DNA of 22,849 nucleotides from Ignavibacteriales bacterium (GCA_020061995.1 JAGUXE010000084.1:1-22849), one strand, 5' to 3'; counted from the stretch's first letter, positions 1 through 8,642 are shown. A program made the numbers and translations. The notes: generated by a model from the letters alone, not told the origin.

Positions 1-86
1 CAAAAGATTTAACAAATAATTATGATTCTGCCACAATAGATATTAAGAACTATTCGCATACTATTTTAATAGGTGTAGAATTATAA
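1..86 (+). CDS. C-terminal end of an unknown protein (partial)
   Basis: An open frame runs in from the left edge (codons from base 3) for 27 codons and stops at TAA 84-86. It reads KDLTNNYDSATID and ends in ILIGVEL. The alternating polar/hydrophobic ending is compatible with a beta-rich C-terminus, but nothing identifies a family. The terminator hairpin at 152-179 on the same strand supports a plus-strand gene ending here. The frame is short enough to be open by chance in DNA this AT-rich, so confidence is limited. Confidence 0.4.
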   Translation, partial: KDLTNNYDSATIDIKNYSHTILIGVEL

Positions 87-97
87 AAGCGTGTATA

Positions 98-127
98 ACA
101 AGTGGTTGCTAATGAACTCAAACTTGT
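98..127. repeat. Short inverted repeat after the first stop codon
   Basis: ACAAGT (98-103) and ACTTGT (122-127) are perfect reverse complements around an 18-nt loop. They follow TAACA at 96-100, about 10 nt after the stop codon. The placement matches the TAAC-initiated spacer elements seen after other plus-strand genes here. It may be part of a cassette-type recombination site, or just chance. No function is demonstrated. Confidence 0.3.
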
Positions 128-151
128 AGTTGAGGAGTAAGCATAAGACCA

Positions 152-179
152 ATCCCGAAAGCTTTCGGGATGTTTTTTT
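152..179 (+). terminator. Rho-independent terminator
   Basis: ATCCCGAAAG (152-161) is followed directly by its perfect reverse complement CTTTCGGGAT (162-171) and, one base later, by seven T (173-179). The T-run is only on the plus-strand side, so it ends plus-strand transcription from the partial gene upstream. Confidence 0.8.
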
Positions 180-287
180 AAGTTTTGAGGCGTTGTTCTT
201 TTGGGGGGTGGTCAGTTTTAATGTAAAAACCATTATCCAGCGGATATTGGTTAAACAAATATTTAAAAAATAGTAAGAGGAGAATTC

Positions 288-842
288 ATGACTACAACTG
301 CAATAATTGTAGAAATGCTTATTATTGGTTTTTTCGCTTTCATTTGGTTGCTCTTATTAATTATCCGAATTGCAATTCTAGATACTTCGGACTTCAACTA
401 TTTATTTTACAAGTTTGATGGATGGGCTACGCCTTTAACGCTTTTTGCAATTGCCTTTTTTTATCAACTTGGTTTATTGGTAAATTGGATGAGTGGGCTA
501 TTAGTAAAAATTATATACGAGAAAAAACTCCGTAATTCAATTTTCGAAAAAGATAATTTACAATATCGCCCAGTTAAAATTGTAGTTGACCAGCTGGGCT
601 CTTCAGAAATTCATAGAGTTCTTCGAGATGATGTAAGCATTGTTCGCTTATCCCGTGCTGGTGTCGTTAATTTTTTATTTATCGCAATATTACTTTTCAG
701 TTTTAACCAAATAATAATTGGTTTAATAGTAATTTTGTTTTCTATACTATGTTTTTTCCAATGGCATACAAGATATGTGAGATATTACCTGAGAATTTTA
801 GAAGCATACAAAACAATTTTAGCGGCTTCTACTAAAAAATAA
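288..842 (+). CDS. Hypothetical membrane protein, about four TM segments
   Basis: A 184-residue protein of unknown function. The start is ATG 288, with a good Shine-Dalgarno sequence AAGAGGAG at 275-282. Hydrophobic segments lie at about residues 5-31, 47-75, 127-145 and 147-160. The polar stretch at about 76-125 (rich in K, R and D) is probably cytoplasmic and holds no motif I recognise. No signal-peptide cleavage site is evident. It stands alone, with long spacers on both sides, so it is probably transcribed as a single gene. I cannot assign a family. Confidence 0.75.
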   Translation: MTTTAIIVEMLIIGFFAFIWLLLLIIRIAILDTSDFNYLFYKFDGWATPLTLFAIAFFYQLGLLVNWMSGLLVKIIYEKKLRNSIFEKDNLQYRPVKIVVDQLGSSEIHRVLRDDVSIVRLSRAGVVNFLFIAILLFSFNQIIIGLIVILFSILCFFQWHTRYVRYYLRILEAYKTILAASTKK

Positions 843-874
843 GTGTATAAATTGTTGATTACATTATTTGTAAA

Positions 875-944
875 CCATTGCCTCTTGGTGACCTAATAAG
901 TTAAAAGACAAACGAATTATTTAAGCTTTTAAGAGAGGTGATGG
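875..944. repeat. Inverted repeat in the spacer, cassette-site-like
   Basis: Bases 875-885 (CCATTGCCTCT) pair with 934-944 (AGAGGTGATGG) over 11 continuous positions, two of them G-T. The loop is about 48 nt. The left arm follows TAAACC (871-876), about 30 nt after the stop of the membrane-protein gene. About 23 nt past the right arm is GTTAGAC (967-973), which fits the integron R' core GTTRRRY. No convincing R'' partner for GTTAGAC was found, so an attC reading is tentative. Confidence 0.4.
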
Positions 945-1010
945 CTGACAAAAATAGACTAAAGTTGTTAGACAGAAGCAATTATCAATCCATTTAAGAG
1001 AATTAATTTT

Positions 1011-1580
1011 ATGAAAAAAGTACCTTGTCATTATTGTGGAGTTGATATTTTAGAGGAAACTGCACGAAGAACTAATGGTTATTGTATGCCTCATGCTTAC
1101 AATACATCCTTTTCCGAAATAGTTCAAGGTGAAATTGAAATCGTTTCCAGAGTAACCCAGCAATCAGTTGAAAAAAAATTGCCACATGACTATATTAAGG
1201 CTTTCGCAGTCATGAAGTCATTGATGTTAGCGGGAGACGAGTTGATTCAATTCAAAGTTAATCCCATTCCTGAACAAAATAAATTTGCAAAACTGGGTTA
1301 TGCAATATTTCGAGATCAAAAGTTAATAACAGGAATTGTTGTCAGATGGGAAGCCAATCCTTTATATGATATGGATTCTTCAACCGAAGTATCTCTGGAG
1401 AAAATTAGCAATGCCTTCGGTGATAAATGGGAAGATATCAAAAACGAAATTAAAGAAGGGGATAAATTCCTATTCTGTGAAACAAGTCCGTCTACATGGG
1501 CTTGCTTTGCTGGAAGAGCATTTTACGCTGTAAAGCGTGGAGAAGAATTTATCTACACTAAAGTTGTAATGTTGAACTAA
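1011..1580 (+). CDS. Hypothetical protein with N-terminal CxxC...CxxH zinc-binding motif
   Basis: A 189-residue soluble protein with no TM segment or signal peptide. The start is ATG 1011, with a weak purine stretch AAGAGA upstream. Residues 6-28 hold C6-x2-C9, then C25-x2-H28, in the context CHYCG...RRTNGYCMPH. This resembles the short zinc-knuckle heads (CxxCG...T.G.CMPC) of several uncharacterised bacterial proteins; here the fourth ligand would be His rather than Cys. The rest is an alpha/beta mixture with aromatic residues near the end (STWACFAGR) and no catalytic motif I can name. It is a single gene between long spacers. Zinc binding is an inference from the ligand spacing. Confidence 0.75.
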   Translation: MKKVPCHYCGVDILEETARRTNGYCMPHAYNTSFSEIVQGEIEIVSRVTQQSVEKKLPHDYIKAFAVMKSLMLAGDELIQFKVNPIPEQNKFAKLGYAIFRDQKLITGIVVRWEANPLYDMDSSTEVSLEKISNAFGDKWEDIKNEIKEGDKFLFCETSPSTWACFAGRAFYAVKRGEEFIYTKVVMLN

Positions 1581-1982
1581 ATCTAGACAACTTAAAATAG
1601 TTTTATTCATTTATTTTTTTTTTAAGTCCCTATGCTAAACCTAAACAGCGGTTGATAGTGATGATTTTTTTCAAAGATAGTGAAATGGGAGTAAATGAAA
1701 AATATTGTCCGTGTGATAGCCAGCACTTGACAGTGACTGGAAGAATGTTCTAATTTACATCCACAAGAATTAAAGTGTTTTTACTTTAATATTTTTTGCA
1801 TTCTTTATTGAAGGGGTTCTACTTGTTTTACTTCTTCAGTGCTTACACCGGAAACGGATTTACATATCGGGGTACGATAACCACATTTAACGGGTGTGAA
1901 ATGATAGTGTGGTCTGATTCGTTTGCTGCTCTATCAATAGTCAAAGAAATAATTTCAGCTATAAAGCAAATTGGGGGAAAGA
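1581..1982. other. 402-nt spacer with a stem-loop, no gene seen
   Basis: No coding frame here is credible. An open stretch at about 1796-2005 begins at a TTG, has no ribosome site and runs into the hydrolase gene. A T-rich run at 1612-1624 follows the preceding stop but lacks a strong stem. At 1720-1740 there is a compact hairpin: CCAG (1720-1723) pairs with CTGG (1737-1740), CACT (1724-1727) with AGTG (1732-1735), with A1736 bulged and loop TGAC. Its CCAGC...CTTGAC text resembles the start of the spacer at 9588. The last bases contain the GGGGG ribosome site of the next gene. Confidence 0.5.
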
Positions 1983-4900
1983 GTGAACTCACTTACCAAT
2001 TCTAATTTTATACTAATAGTACTGTTGTCAATCCTATTAACTAATTCATTTATCTTAGCACAAAATGCAAAAACTCCTTATCCGATAATTCTTGTTCATG
2101 GGCTAAATTCAAATGCTGATACGTGGGAGGAAACTGTGGATGCATTTGGTGGTTCCGCCAAAATTCTTGATGTTTGCCTAAATAATGATGATGGCAATCA
2201 TTCTACATCCCTAATTGATAACGATGTAGCTATTGTTGGATGGCGGGATAATGATACTCTAACACCCTCTCCAAATAGACTGTATACGATTAATTTTGAT
2301 AATGAACAAATGACTGGGCACGAATCCCACAATTTTAGTAATCAATCTGCCATTTATAAACAAGGGTTAGCGATAAAATACATCATAAGTTTAGTAAGAG
2401 GTTTAGAAAACTCAGAAAAAGTAATTTTAGTAGGTCATTCTATGGGGGGATTGGCTATAAGAGAATACCTTCAAAGAGTGGAAAATGGGAGTAGAAAATG
2501 GTGGATTGATCCTAGTGATGATGAATATGGGCATAAGGTTGCAAAAGTTGTAACAATTGGGACACCGCACCTTGGTTCGAATGTTGCAAACATCGAAATT
2601 CCTTTTCCATTTTGGGTACCCAATCTACGAAGTGAAGCTGTCAGAGATTTGAGATATAATTATGATTTATTTGGAAGTTCACCTCCAAGCAGTGAAGATA
2701 ATGGTGTTTATCTTTACGGAGGATATGAAAATAATGGTGGTTTGTCATCATACTATAATCAAGACATTAATTGTAATGGTTCTAATGATGATCAAATTAT
2801 TGGAATAAATTCTCCAAACATCCCGGGCAATTACAATATTCTTCAACCTCTCCCACAAAATCTTGATTATACATGGATTGTTTCAAAAAATGGTTCAGGT
2901 GGAGATGGGATTGTGAGAGATGATAGACAATATATATATAACATCGGAGATTCAATCAACACTCATGTCAATCACTTAAATGAGCCCTCAGATTATGAGG
3001 CTATATTAAGAGGACTTGATGAGCCAGAGAATATTACACTGGCTTATCAGATAGCTAACAATGCTTATATTAAAGGTCATCTTACTTATCAAAAATACTA
3101 TGACTCCACTGATACTGACCTATTCAAAATTATCATCAGTAATTATGGTGAATTAGTTCTAGTTTTGAATGCAGAATTCGCTAGTGGTGTTAAAAGAATT
3201 TCAATACTTGAGAGCAATGGTAGCCTTCGCATAGAAAAAAATGTTTCGACTTGGTTTACAACTATTAGTGAAAATCTTCAACCGGGAACATATTATATAA
3301 AGATTGTTGGAAATGCTAGAAACGTTGTATTACAAGAACGAACTTATGTACTATCAACGTTGTTTAAAGAGCTCAATTTATTAAGTAATTTCCTTGCCGA
3401 TAAATATTTAGTTGGCTCAAATACCACAATTGAATGGAATAGTAGTAATATTCAAAATATTAAAATAGAATTATCGACTGATAATGGCATAAATTGGAGT
3501 ACAATTGTTGAAAGTATACAAGCCTCATTAGGTAGTTATGATTGGACTATTCCAAATACTCCATCTGAAGAATGTTTGATGAGAATAAGTGATGTGACAA
3601 ATACATCTAACTATGATATGAGCGATGAGGTTTTTTCTATTTTACAAACATCGTTTGTTATGAGTTCACCAAACGGTGGTGAAAATTGGAGCGCAAATTC
3701 ATCCAAAAAAATAAAGTGGATAGACCGTATTGGTATTGCTGAAAATATTAGACTTGAGTTAACGACAGATAATGGGGCAAATTGGATAGCGATAACTGAA
3801 ACCACTCCGGCTAACACGTTAGAATATAATTGGACAGTTAATAATTTAATTTCGGATGTTTGTAAGATTAAGATTACTGATATAGATAATCTATCAGATT
3901 TTGATTTAAGCGACAATCTTTTTACAATTTCCTCTCAAAATTTTTGGTCAACCAATCCTAATGCGGCTAATCCAATATGTACAGCCTACTGGCAGCAATT
4001 AGAGCAAAAAATAGTAAGTGATGGTGCTGGTGGTGCAATTATTGTCTGGGCTGACGGTAGAAGTGGAAACTGGGATGATATTTATGCTCAAAAAATCAAT
4101 TCAAAAGGGGTTATACAATGGGCTATTAACGGGAACTCTGTCCGAAGTAAACTAGGCTTGTTTTATCCATCGAATGATTTTACAGCAGTGAGTGATGGAA
4201 ATGGGGGTGCAATTGTTGTCTGGTGTGAAGCTTATTCACCAGGAGGGTTTATAACTTATCATTACATTAAAGCTCAAAAGATTAGTGCAGCCGGAAACCT
4301 TGAATGGAATACTGATGGCATTCCAATATGTACTGCATCGTTGGACCGAAAGAACGTTAACATTGTGAGTGACGGAAGTGGTGGTGCAATTATTACTTGG
4401 GTTGATAGTAGAAATGGTAATTGGGATATTTTTACTCAAAGAATTAATTCGTCTGGTACAACACTTTGGCAGTCAGACGGTATCGCGATCTGTACAGCAG
4501 TTAATAATCAAGATCGCCCAACTGTTATTGGAGATGGTATAGGCGGTGGAATAATAAAATGGGAAGATAATCAAAGCGGCAGTGTTAGTATATATGCTCA
4601 AAGGATAAATTCAAGTGGGGATGTACAGTGGGTTCCCGATGGTGTTGTTATTTGTTCAATGAGTGTATCAAGCGCTCAGGGTGCAGCTCCACCAATGATT
4701 AATGACAATGCTGGAGGTGCCATTGTAGCATGGGCAGATACACGAAACGGGATTAACATTTATGCTCAGCGTATAAATTCCACCGGTAATGTTCAATGGG
4801 TTGAAGGCGGTGTACCATTAGGAGTTGCTTATACTCATGCTAATCCCCAAATGATAAGTGATGGTAATGAAGGTACTATAATAACATGGGTTTATGGATA

Positions 4901-5846
4901 TATAAAACTAAAAGCACAAAAAATGAATTCAAATGGTGTTGTGCAATGGGAATCTGGTGGCATTACACTTTTTGATGGTTTTGTTATTTCAGGTGAAATA
5001 GAAAGTGATTATAGCGGAGGAGCTATTATTAGTTTTAACAAACATATTTCCTATAATACTCCCCCTTACTCGTCCTTAGCCGCAAAAAGAATTAATTCTG
5101 ATGGAAATGTTTTGTGGAATAATGAATTTAATACTTCTAAGGGGCCTAGTAACCAAAAGATGATTTATGATGGTAGCGGAGGGGTTATCGTTGCATTTCT
5201 TGACATAGAAGCTTCAAGTTCTTCCAATGATATCTATACATCAAAGATAAACTCAGCAGGAGAATTAGGTGGTGATAATATTCCATTACCAATTGAACTA
5301 GTCTCTTTCATTGCTCTAACCTCGAATAATGGTGTTGTATTAAACTGGCAAACCGCAACAGAGGTAAATAACTATGGATTTGAAATAGAGCGGAAAGCAG
5401 AGAAAGAGACCTGGCTTACGATCGGCTTTGTTGAAGGAAATGGCAATAGTAACTCTAAAAAGGAATATTCATTTAAAGACGATAATCTACCATTTGGAAA
5501 TATTGTATATAGATTGAAGCAGATTGATACTGATGGAAAATTTGAATACTCACATGAAATTAAAATTAATATTGATATACCGACTAAATTTGCACTAATT
5601 CAGAATTACCCAAATCCTTTTAATCCGTCAACAAAAATTAAATATTCTATCCCCAAATCAGATATAGTTCATATAAAAGTTTATGATATTCTGGGTAAAG
5701 AAATACAAACTTTATTAAATGAATATAAACAAGCTGGGACTTATGAAGTTAAGTTTGACGCGAGTGATTTAACTAGTGGTGTATATTTTTATAAAATAAT
5801 TTGTGGGAGTTATATAGAAACCAAAAAAATGATAGTACTCCGATAA
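1983..5846 (+). CDS. Secreted alpha/beta-hydrolase (lipase/esterase-like) with eight propeller-type repeats and T9SS sorting tail
   Basis: A 1287-residue exported enzyme. I chose GTG 1983 because GGGGG (1973-1977) lies 5 nt upstream; a TTG at 1971 in frame is the alternative. A signal peptide covers about residues 5-26 (cut near ILA/QNA). The lipase-like domain has the oxyanion HG at 39-40, nucleophile Ser153 in GHSMGG, IGTPHLG, a likely Asp308 in GGDGIVRDD and His328 or 331. Then come a PPC-like beta domain (about 345-460), two Ig-like repeats of about 95 residues each, eight repeats of SDGxGGAIIxW...IYAQRINSxGxxQW, an Fn3-like segment (about 1100-1198) and the type IX tail around NYPNPFNPST (from about 1207) with GVYFYKI near the end. 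It should cross the outer membrane by T9SS and remain at the surface or be released. Substrate unknown; ester hydrolysis is inferred from the fold. Confidence 0.88.
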   Translation: MNSLTNSNFILIVLLSILLTNSFILAQNAKTPYPIILVHGLNSNADTWEETVDAFGGSAKILDVCLNNDDGNHSTSLIDNDVAIVGWRDNDTLTPSPNRLYTINFDNEQMTGHESHNFSNQSAIYKQGLAIKYIISLVRGLENSEKVILVGHSMGGLAIREYLQRVENGSRKWWIDPSDDEYGHKVAKVVTIGTPHLGSNVANIEIPFPFWVPNLRSEAVRDLRYNYDLFGSSPPSSEDNGVYLYGGYENNGGLSSYYNQDINCNGSNDDQIIGINSPNIPGNYNILQPLPQNLDYTWIVSKNGSGGDGIVRDDRQYIYNIGDSINTHVNHLNEPSDYEAILRGLDEPENITLAYQIANNAYIKGHLTYQKYYDSTDTDLFKIIISNYGELVLVLNAEFASGVKRISILESNGSLRIEKNVSTWFTTISENLQPGTYYIKIVGNARNVVLQERTYVLSTLFKELNLLSNFLADKYLVGSNTTIEWNSSNIQNIKIELSTDNGINWSTIVESIQASLGSYDWTIPNTPSEECLMRISDVTNTSNYDMSDEVFSILQTSFVMSSPNGGENWSANSSKKIKWIDRIGIAENIRLELTTDNGANWIAITETTPANTLEYNWTVNNLISDVCKIKITDIDNLSDFDLSDNLFTISSQNFWSTNPNAANPICTAYWQQLEQKIVSDGAGGAIIVWADGRSGNWDDIYAQKINSKGVIQWAINGNSVRSKLGLFYPSNDFTAVSDGNGGAIVVWCEAYSPGGFITYHYIKAQKISAAGNLEWNTDGIPICTASLDRKNVNIVSDGSGGAIITWVDSRNGNWDIFTQRINSSGTTLWQSDGIAICTAVNNQDRPTVIGDGIGGGIIKWEDNQSGSVSIYAQRINSSGDVQWVPDGVVICSMSVSSAQGAAPPMINDNAGGAIVAWADTRNGINIYAQRINSTGNVQWVEGGVPLGVAYTHANPQMISDGNEGTIITWVYGYIKLKAQKMNSNGVVQWESGGITLFDGFVISGEIESDYSGGAIISFNKHISYNTPPYSSLAAKRINSDGNVLWNNEFNTSKGPSNQKMIYDGSGGVIVAFLDIEASSSSNDIYTSKINSAGELGGDNIPLPIELVSFIALTSNNGVVLNWQTATEVNNYGFEIERKAEKETWLTIGFVEGNGNSNSKKEYSFKDDNLPFGNIVYRLKQIDTDGKFEYSHEIKINIDIPTKFALIQNYPNPFNPSTKIKYSIPKSDIVHIKVYDILGKEIQTLLNEYKQAGTYEVKFDASDLTSGVYFYKIICGSYIETKKMIVLR
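3990..5275 (+). repeat. Eight tandem propeller-type repeats within the hydrolase gene
   Basis: Eight degenerate protein repeats of about 45-65 residues share the pattern S-D-G-x-G-G-A-I-[IV]-x-W, a variable loop, then [IF]-[YT]-[AT]-Q-[KR]-I-N-S-x-G-x-x-x-W and a G-[VI] ending. Units 1, 3, 4 and 5 are the most regular. Units 6-8 are eroded (for example, W becomes F in units 7 and 8). Two strong beta-strands per unit and a count of eight suggest a closed beta-propeller. The fold is inferred, not shown. Confidence 0.65.
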
Positions 5847-5967
5847 GGATTCCATATAACCAGCAAATCTTGAGAACAAAAAAGTCAAAAAATAAACGAA
5901 ATAGAAAGAGTGAAAAAGGAAGATTATAAAAAAAACAACTTGGGTTATTGGTGTTAGGAAAGAAAAA

Positions 5968-6064
5968 TTAACAGTACATTTTACTAACATAAAATGTAGA
6001 AGGAAATCTATAAATATTAATTAAATCGGCGTTTGTTTTTTAGCATAACACGTCGTTATATTGG
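5968..6064. repeat. Cassette-type spacer element, copy 1
   Basis: It starts TTAACA (5968) and ends CGTCGTTATATTGG (6051-6064), about 50 nt before the transporter gene. An internal perfect 8-bp stem, ACATTTTA (5976-5983) with TAAAATGT (5990-5997), has a 6-nt loop. The block 6002-6042 matches 8794-8834 at 37 of 41 positions, and the two elements align along most of their length. The layout (AAC near the left end, GTT at the right end, folded middle, about 100 bp, directly before a gene) resembles an integron attC site. GTTATAT departs from the strict GTTRRRY core. Confidence 0.55.
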
Positions 6065-6116
6065 ATAAAATTATGATAAGTAATTCATTTAAAAATAAAC
6101 TCAAAAAGGAAAAGTT

Positions 6117-6803
6117 ATGGCTAATGAAATAGCGTTCATTTTAATAATAATTCTTTCCCTTCTTTCCGTTTTCATTTCTGGAATATTTGGCAAATATGGT
6201 TTGCTATCAGTTGTAATCATTCTAGCAATTATTTCATCCATTACTGCTGGGAAGCTAATATCTTTATTCGGCGTTGCAACTAGTATAGCTACACCTATTT
6301 ATGCTGGTATTTTCTTAGCAACAGATGCTTTGTCTGAAATATATTCAAAAGATGATGCAAAGAAGGCTGTTTGGATAGGTCTATTTGCCAATGTTGTTTT
6401 GCTATCTTTAGGTCAATTAATAGTCAGCACGCCTGCTTATCTGAATGTAGAATTGTCAGATGCGTTAACTATAATATTTAATTTTATTCCAAGATTAGTA
6501 ACTGCTGGTTTAATTGCTTTTATTATTGCTCAAAGATTTGATATTTGGTTGTTTCATAAAATAAAGGAAAAACAGCAAAAAAATGAGAAATGGTATTCTC
6601 TTGCCATTAGAAATAATTTAAGCACAATTTGTTCTCAAGGTATAGACTCTTTAATAGTGTATACTATAGCGTTTTGGGGAATAATTCCCGACAATCAAAT
6701 ATTAGCTTTGATATTAACGGCTTGGGGGTTCAAGATCATTGTCGCTTTAATGGATACACCATTTTTATATCTATTAAAAAATATTCAAAAGAAGGTAGCA
6801 TAA
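6117..6803 (+). CDS. YhhQ/VUT-family membrane transporter (probable queuosine-precursor uptake)
   Basis: A 228-residue polytopic membrane protein with about six TM segments. Start ATG 6117 has AAAGGA at 6105-6110. Family signatures of the VUT/YhhQ group are visible: an AGK motif after TM2, ATDALSEIYSKDDAKKAVWIG (like the TD.l.EvYGk..A...v..G block), RNNLSTICSQGIDSLIV (like the R...ST..SQ..DT block) and KIIVALMDTPFLYLL near the end. Length is normal for the family. YhhQ imports preQ0/preQ1, deazapurine precursors used for queuosine in tRNA and, in some bacteria, for deazaguanine DNA modification. It is the first gene of a tight trio: the methyltransferase starts 1 nt after its stop. Substrate is inferred from the family only. 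Confidence 0.82.
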   Translation: MANEIAFILIIILSLLSVFISGIFGKYGLLSVVIILAIISSITAGKLISLFGVATSIATPIYAGIFLATDALSEIYSKDDAKKAVWIGLFANVVLLSLGQLIVSTPAYLNVELSDALTIIFNFIPRLVTAGLIAFIIAQRFDIWLFHKIKEKQQKNEKWYSLAIRNNLSTICSQGIDSLIVYTIAFWGIIPDNQILALILTAWGFKIIVALMDTPFLYLLKNIQKKVA

Positions 6804-6804
6804 A

Positions 6805-7590
6805 ATGTATAATTCAAATTTTCTGCCTCTCTTTAAAGAATTGTCAAACGAAGAACATATTATTGCTGATTTGTGTATTCAAAATATTAAGGATAAGGAA
6901 TTCTCAGTTTTAGATATTGGGATAGGTAATGGCACGATTGGTTCTTTAATCAAAAATAAAACAAGTTGTAATAAACTTATTGGTGTTGAGCCATTTTTAA
7001 ACAAAGCAAATAACTATAATCGTTATGACCATTTAATACAAGAAAGAATAGAAAATATAAAATTCACAGATAACTATGATTATGTAATACTTTCTCATAT
7101 TTTAGGACATATTTCGATAGAAAATAATTTTAGATATTCAAAACTACTTGAAAAATTATCTACAAATTGTAATAGAAAAATATTTATTGCAACTAATGCA
7201 GTTATAGGGGACTTCAAATTAATACAAAATATTATCTGGAAAGAATTCGATGATTATTCTTATTATATCGACATAGAGCAACTTTTATTTCCATTCTTAA
7301 ACAAGTATTTTATTAAAATACTACCTTTCATTGCTATAGTTAAAACTAATAATAATAATCTCTTATATAGTATTCTCGAAGTATTTTCACCTAAAACTTT
7401 TCCTGCCCAAATAATGCCCGAACTATTCAATAGCCTTGATAAACTTAGAGTAAATGGTAGTTGGGTTCTTCAAGTCCCTCAATTTTTTATAACAATTGAA
7501 TTAAATAACAAAAAAAGAAATAATACACTTACAAAGGAAGTATTAAATGATCACGAAAAAATTTGGGAAAATGTTTTTGATCAATATTAA
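6805..7590 (+). CDS. Class I SAM-dependent methyltransferase, substrate unknown
   Basis: A 261-residue protein. ATG 6805 lies one base after the TAA of the transporter gene, with GAAGG at 6791-6795 as ribosome site, so translation is probably coupled. Motif I of the Rossmann methyltransferase fold is clear at residues 36-46 (LDIGIGNGTIG). It is followed by an acidic motif II (IGVEPF, near residue 60) and a hydrophobic strand with YDYVILSHILGHI (motif IV region). The C-terminal half is divergent and lacks the NPPY-type motif of DNA amino-methyltransferases, so a small molecule, RNA or protein is a more likely substrate. Its last 44 bases overlap the next gene. A link to deazapurine chemistry via its neighbour is speculation. 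Confidence 0.72.
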   Translation: MYNSNFLPLFKELSNEEHIIADLCIQNIKDKEFSVLDIGIGNGTIGSLIKNKTSCNKLIGVEPFLNKANNYNRYDHLIQERIENIKFTDNYDYVILSHILGHISIENNFRYSKLLEKLSTNCNRKIFIATNAVIGDFKLIQNIIWKEFDDYSYYIDIEQLLFPFLNKYFIKILPFIAIVKTNNNNLLYSILEVFSPKTFPAQIMPELFNSLDKLRVNGSWVLQVPQFFITIELNNKKRNNTLTKEVLNDHEKIWENVFDQY

Positions 7591-8494
7591 TAACTCTAAA
7601 ATTATTTTAGTGTTATTTGCTGTTTTTTTTTCTTGGTCAAATTTTATTTTTTCACAATCTGTAACTGCAAGCATAACTATATATGATGAGCTAGAAGGTG
7701 AGTTAATTCTTATTTTTGAAAGAGAAAATTCAACCAGCGACGTTTTTTTTACAACAAGCATTAATTTGGGTAATAATGTTCGACATAAAGACCCATCTTC
7801 GCTTAATGATAAAAAAAACTATCTGGCTGGTTCTTGGTTTAACAAAGAATTTAAGGATTTGATTATTGGAGTTAGATTGCGTAAGGGCCAATATACTGAA
7901 TCTGTAAAAATAAAATTACCTGAAGCTATCCACGACTTGGTTAATAATTGTTTTGAATTAATTGTTAAAAAATCTGATTATAATATAAAAAATGTTTTTG
8001 CAAGAGATAGTGCAACAATTTACATTCCTTTAAAATATATCACTCTCGATTTACAAGATAAAGGTATAGTAGAACCGGAGTATATAAATTGGAAAAGAAC
8101 AACTACTCAGAATATGACGTTTTCTCTAGATTTGGAAAAAGAAAATGATGGATATTTAAAATATTATAGAATATCATTCTGGAAGGAATTTTTAAAAAGC
8201 TACTTCTGGAATATTTTATTTTATTTACTCCCAGCATATCTAATTAAATCACTATTCGTTGACGATAAGCTAATAACTAAAAAATATGTTTATCTTATTT
8301 ATTTTATTATGGTTATTGTATCGCTCTTAACTTTTATAATTCTAATTTCAACATATGGCATTTATTACAATGATTTATACACTCTTTATAGCTTTTTAAT
8401 ATTATTACCATTTAGTATTGTTATTAGTCTTTTCGTTCCAAATAAATGGCGAAAGAATATTTTAGGATTAAAAAGTGATGCTACATTATTTTAA
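7547..8494 (+). CDS. Hypothetical exported membrane protein
   Basis: A 315-residue protein of unknown function. The start ATG 7547 has AAGGAAG at 7534-7540 with 6-nt spacing and lies inside the end of the methyltransferase gene in another frame (44-bp overlap). An ATG at 7571 is the only nearby alternative. An N-terminal signal or anchor (about residues 17-36, IILVLFAVFFSWSNFIF) is followed by about 180 mostly beta-type residues, probably outside the cytoplasm. Three C-terminal TM segments follow (about 213-235, 245-268, 275-297), with a basic tail (NKWRKNILG). No known motif is visible. Tight packing with the transporter and methyltransferase suggests a shared function. Very AT-rich, like the methyltransferase gene. 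Confidence 0.72.
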   Translation: MITKKFGKMFLININNSKIILVLFAVFFSWSNFIFSQSVTASITIYDELEGELILIFERENSTSDVFFTTSINLGNNVRHKDPSSLNDKKNYLAGSWFNKEFKDLIIGVRLRKGQYTESVKIKLPEAIHDLVNNCFELIVKKSDYNIKNVFARDSATIYIPLKYITLDLQDKGIVEPEYINWKRTTTQNMTFSLDLEKENDGYLKYYRISFWKEFLKSYFWNILFYLLPAYLIKSLFVDDKLITKKYVYLIYFIMVIVSLLTFIILISTYGIYYNDLYTLYSFLILLPFSIVISLFVPNKWRKNILGLKSDATLF

Positions 8495-8621
8495 TTATAT
8501 AAAATTCAATATAACCCTCGGTGCTATTGACGACCCAAGTGGGAGAAAATAGTTGAAATTAGAAGAGTTTGTTTTGTACGTTTATAAAAATGAGCATAAA
8601 TATCCTTTGCTCAAAAAGAGT

Positions 8622-8642
8622 AGTTTTAATAAGTAACAAGTC
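8622..8642 (+). repeat. Near-direct repeat, copy 1 (partner 8749-8769)
   Basis: 8622-8642 reads AGTTTTAATAAGTAACAAGT plus C; the partner at 8749-8769 differs at only two positions (G to T and G to C within the TAACAAG part). The copies are 127 bp apart. In both, TAACAA would be the left (R''-like) end of a cassette site. Confidence 0.6.

Noticed and set aside
1796..2005. Small plus-strand open frame before the hydrolase gene
   Set aside because: It begins at TTG without a ribosome site, has an odd composition, and its end overlaps the start of the hydrolase gene; more likely chance.
3611..4439. Minus-strand open frames inside the hydrolase gene
   Set aside because: They lie wholly within a well-supported plus-strand gene and mirror its Ser/Asn-rich repeats; no motifs or ribosome sites.
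5769..5990. Minus-strand open frame across the hydrolase stop codon
   Set aside because: Phe/Tyr-rich product typical of antisense AT-rich DNA, running into the spacer element; no start signal.
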